Source: Bacillota bacterium (GTDB taxonomy: Bacteria > Bacillota > Sulfobacillia > Symbiobacteriales > Symbiobacteriaceae). From it: 64,000 nt of DNA. Location of the stretch: contig JAMNXV010000132.1 of assembly GCA_023623185.1 (NCBI GenBank), positions 1 to 64,000 of the forward strand, given 5' to 3'. The number at the start of each line of letters is the position of its first letter. Within the stretch, counting starts at the first letter, position 1. A program made the translations under genes and the position numbers. Under the pieces are notes generated by a model. The model was not told the DNA's origin, searched no databases, and was given only the letters and a program-made list of their open reading frames with translations. Of this stretch, positions 61,885-64,000 are shown piece after piece.

Positions 61885-62592
61885 ATGAGTCTGAAGGTAC
61901 GGGAGCAGGTGTTCGATGCGGTCTCTCCGGAGGTTGTGGCCGACCGCCTGCAGCCGCTTCTGAGCCCGAGGGAGCTGGAAGTCGCCCAGCTTGCGCTGGC
62001 CGGGCTGCCAACGGCCGAGGTGGCCAGGCGGCTTGTTGTTACGGTGAATACGGTAAAGACCCACATACGCCACATCCTGCGCAAGACCGGCACCGACTCG
62101 CGTGCCGATCTGATCCGCAGGCTGGTGATGGAGGAGGAGCTGGCAGTCGCCGCGCTCGACCCGGTGACCGGGCTGCTGCCCCGCCGGGCCTTCCGGCACC
62201 GGGCGCTGGACCTATGGCGCAAGCACCGCGGCCGCGGGCTGTCGCTGATCTGGCTCGAAGCGCAGGGCCGGCATCACCTCTCGGCGGTGGAGCGGGTGGC
62301 GGCTGACCTGGCGGTGGCCGAGGCCCTGTCGGACGCCGTGCGGGCGCGAAGCCTGGCCTTCCGCTGGTCGGAGCATCAGTTCCTTGGCCTGCTGCCGGCC
62401 ACGGACCGGGAGGTGGCGCGGGGTGTGGCCATGCGCCTCGGCCTCTGCCTGGGCCAGTGGGCCAGCACCAACGACTGCGATCTGCTCTTCTCGCTGGGCT
62501 GCGCGAGCTCGGTGGAGGGGCTGGCCTCGCCGGAGGCCCTGGTGGAGGCGGCGATGCGGCGCTCCTGCGCCAGCCTGCAAGACTCTGCGTAA
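61885..62592 (+). CDS. LuxR-type HTH fused to a degenerate GGDEF domain
   Basis: 235 residues, ATG after GGAGGAGCGCCC. Residues about 25-90 are a LuxR/GerE helix-turn-helix (LLSPRELEVAQLALAGLPTA, VTVNTVKTHIRHILRKTGTD) placed near the N-terminus. Residues about 92-235 follow the GGDEF fold: LDPVTGLLPRRAFRHRALDL (cf. DxLTGLxNRRxF), LSLIWLEAQGRHHLS, FRWSEHQFLGLLPATDREVA where the catalytic GGDEF is SEHQF, and LFSLGCASSVEGLASPEALV at the end. Catalysis is surely lost; it could bind a nucleotide or only dimerise. Monocistronic. Confidence 0.82.
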   Translation: MSLKVREQVFDAVSPEVVADRLQPLLSPRELEVAQLALAGLPTAEVARRLVVTVNTVKTHIRHILRKTGTDSRADLIRRLVMEEELAVAALDPVTGLLPRRAFRHRALDLWRKHRGRGLSLIWLEAQGRHHLSAVERVAADLAVAEALSDAVRARSLAFRWSEHQFLGLLPATDREVARGVAMRLGLCLGQWASTNDCDLLFSLGCASSVEGLASPEALVEAAMRRSCASLQDSA

Positions 62593-62617
62593 CGCAACGG
62601 GAAAGCCGGGCGCTGGC

Positions 62618-63844
62618 TCACAGCGCCCGGCTCGTCACGTCCTTGCCGGTGCAGGTGTAGAGGGTGCGCCGGCCGCCCAGCACCGTTTCCAGGTGCACCG
62701 GCCGCCGCCAGATGTGGTGCACGTGGCGCAGCGTGTGCGTGAGGTGCGTCACGTCAAGCTCGATGCCGTCGTACCCGTGGCGCAGGTAGAGCTCTCCCTG
62801 CTGCCGGTAGTTGTCGTCCTCGGCGAAGATGTAGGGCAGACCGCAGTTCTCCAGCTGGCGCACGAGCGCGTCCCGCACTGCTTCCCACCCAGTCGCCGTG
62901 ACCTGCCACTGGCCGCCCTGCTCCGCGTAGACGTAAAGATTGAGTTGCTCGCACAGCTCCGGCGTCAGGTAGTTGCGCACCAGGGATACGTCGGTCTCGA
63001 CCGCGCGCACCTCAAAGAGCCGCTCCCGGCCGTAGCGGGCCTCGATCGACTCCAGCAGGTGGCAGCCCAGCCGGTAGGGGTTCAGCCCGTGCGGGTGGGG
63101 ACCCAGCACGGCGGCGTGCAGCCGCGCAAACTCCAGGGTGTCAGCGGGCGGCAGATCCATCTCCCGCAGGATGCGCGCGTGCCAGAGGGTGGCCCAGCCC
63201 TCGTTGAGGATCTTCGTCTCCATCTGGGGCCGGAAGTAGAGCGCCTCCTCCCGCAGGCTGGAGAGGATGTCCCGCTGCCAGTCCGCGAGCCCCGGGGCCC
63301 GCTCCAGCAGGAAGAGGGCCAGGTCGCGGCCGGGCTCGGAGCGCGGCCCGGGGAACGGGTCGATCTGCTCGGCCACCGCCAGGCCGGCGTCCAGGAACCG
63401 CTCCACCGGCTCGCGGCCCAGGCGCGCCTCGTAAAGGCGCACCCTTTCGGCGAATGCGCTCATCGTGTGCACCATCTGGCGGTTGGTGCCCTGAAAGCGC
63501 CAGTTGTGTTTGAAGAAGTCGGCGTGGGCCACGACGTGCGCGGCCACCAGCGTGTTCTCCAGCAGGCTGTTGGATTCCAGCAGGAAGGCGTAGCACGGGT
63601 CCGAGTTGATCACCAGCTCGTAGATCTTGGCCAGCCCCAGGTTTGCCTGGCTCCTCAGCAGGTAGTAGGCCTTGCCGAAGGACCAGTGAGAGAAGCGGGT
63701 GGGCATGCCGTAGGCGCCGAAGGTGTAGAGCACATCGGGCGGGCACAGCTCGTAGCGCATCGGGAAGAAGTCCAGGCCGGCCGCCCGGGCCCGGTCCATC
63801 ACCTCGCCGATGGCGCCGGCCAGGCGGTCCAGGTCGCGGGCCAT
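62618..63844 (-). CDS. spoVR: SpoVR family protein
   Basis: A 408-residue protein. DFFPMRYELCPPDVLYTFGA, YGMPTRFSHWSFGKAYY, AKIYELVINSDPCYAFLLES, VAHADFFKHNWRF, NEGWATLWHARILREMDLP, NPYRLGCHLLESIEARYG are signature SpoVR segments. In Bacillus SpoVR affects spore cortex. ATG after AAAGGGGAG, one base after the stop of the upstream yhbH-type gene, so both are in one minus-strand operon. Typically part of prkA-yhbH-spoVR. Confidence 0.93.
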   Translation of the reverse strand: MARDLDRLAGAIGEVMDRARAAGLDFFPMRYELCPPDVLYTFGAYGMPTRFSHWSFGKAYYLLRSQANLGLAKIYELVINSDPCYAFLLESNSLLENTLVAAHVVAHADFFKHNWRFQGTNRQMVHTMSAFAERVRLYEARLGREPVERFLDAGLAVAEQIDPFPGPRSEPGRDLALFLLERAPGLADWQRDILSSLREEALYFRPQMETKILNEGWATLWHARILREMDLPPADTLEFARLHAAVLGPHPHGLNPYRLGCHLLESIEARYGRERLFEVRAVETDVSLVRNYLTPELCEQLNLYVYAEQGGQWQVTATGWEAVRDALVRQLENCGLPYIFAEDDNYRQQGELYLRHGYDGIELDVTHLTHTLRHVHHIWRRPVHLETVLGGRRTLYTCTGKDVTSRAL

Positions 63845-63845
63845 G

Positions 63846-64000
63846 CTATCCGGCTCCCCTTTCCCGCTCGCCGGCCGGCGGGAAGAAGGCCCGCAGGGCG
63901 GCGTAGATCTCCGAGCGGTCCCGGATCAGGGCCGTGACGAACCGGGGATGCTCGATCTCCTGCTGGTAGAGCGTCAGCAGGGTGTTGGGCTGATAGTAGG
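63846..64000 (-). CDS. yhbH: YhbH/DUF444 protein, C-terminal end (partial)
   Basis: The window ends inside this gene. The visible C-terminus reads YYQPNTLLTLYQQEIEHPRF, then VTALIRDRSEIYAALRAFFP and ends RERGAG. The pattern YxxLYxxEIEHPxFxxxxIxDxxEIYxALRxFF matches DUF444/YhbH proteins, which are regularly coded between prkA and spoVR. It was found by translating the minus strand directly; only about 50 codons are present. Confidence 0.7.
   Translation of the reverse strand, partial: YYQPNTLLTLYQQEIEHPRFVTALIRDRSEIYAALRAFFPPAGERERGAG

Overview
The window comes from a GC-rich, endospore-forming, Firmicutes-type bacterium. Evidence for this: two T-box riboswitches (pheST, tyrS), sporulation-lineage genes (yunB, a SpoIID-domain protein, spoVR with a yhbH-type neighbour, yqzL), the sigI/rsgI pair, mutS2, csaB, and strong AGGAGG-like ribosome binding sites with many GTG/TTG starts. 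Gene content and order look like Symbiobacterium or a close relative; that placement is inference, not a database result.

Layout. 1-1.2 kb: end of a K+ channel regulator (KtrA/TrkA) and a TrmH-type rRNA methyltransferase. 1.3-8.3 kb: a tightly overlapping envelope-polymer operon (two glycosyltransferases, DUF4330 protein, O-antigen-ligase-like protein, MurJ flippase, CsaB pyruvyl transferase). 8.4-12.8 kb: promoter, yqzL, Phe T-box, pheS-pheT. 12.8-13.1 kb: first copy of a 270-bp composite palindromic repeat. 13.7-19.2 kb: a Dpp/Opp-type peptide ABC transporter whose binding protein appears circularly permuted. 19.3-21.4 kb: NYN/cold-shock protein and nine tRNA genes. 21.4-28.5 kb: acetyltransferase, an ABC-F ATPase behind a leader-peptide attenuator, DUF421 protein, phosphoglyceromutase-like enzyme, mutS2. 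28.8-32.9 kb (minus strand): HD hydrolase and a class A penicillin-binding protein. 33-36.1 kb: Tyr T-box and tyrS, yunB, a 28-codon peptide gene with double terminators, a small Arg-rich protein. 36.2-41.6 kb: tandem E1/ThiF-like proteins, cysK, a second peptide leader with an MFS remnant, cysH, sat, a rubredoxin-like miniprotein. 41.7-45.6 kb: iron-type ABC importer. 45.7-48.9 kb: M20 amidohydrolase, nadE and two JAMM metalloproteases. 49-50.6 kb: ECF sigma factor and putative membrane anti-sigma. 50.6-51.3 kb: second copy of the 270-bp repeat, inverted. 51.3-52.2 kb (minus): LytR-CpsA-Psr protein. 52.3-61.7 kb: ruvCAB, sigI-rsgI, SpoIID protein, queA, tgt, GNAT, yajC. 61.9-62.6 kb: LuxR-type HTH fused to a degenerate GGDEF domain. 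62.6-64 kb (minus): spoVR and the end of a yhbH/DUF444 gene.

Functional themes are cell-envelope assembly (glycosyltransferases, MurJ, CsaB, PBP, LCP), translation (PheRS, TyrRS, tRNAs, Tgt, QueA, TrmH), sulfate assimilation to cysteine (Sat, APS reductase, CysK, with E1-like and JAMM proteins that elsewhere belong to sulfur-carrier chemistry), and DNA maintenance (RuvABC, MutS2).

The least ordinary items are the permuted peptide-binding protein, the length-conserved 270-bp repeat, three leader-peptide/terminator units, an E1-like pair in which the second member lacks key residues, the LuxR-GGDEF fusion, and domain insertions in PheT and the SpoIID-domain protein.
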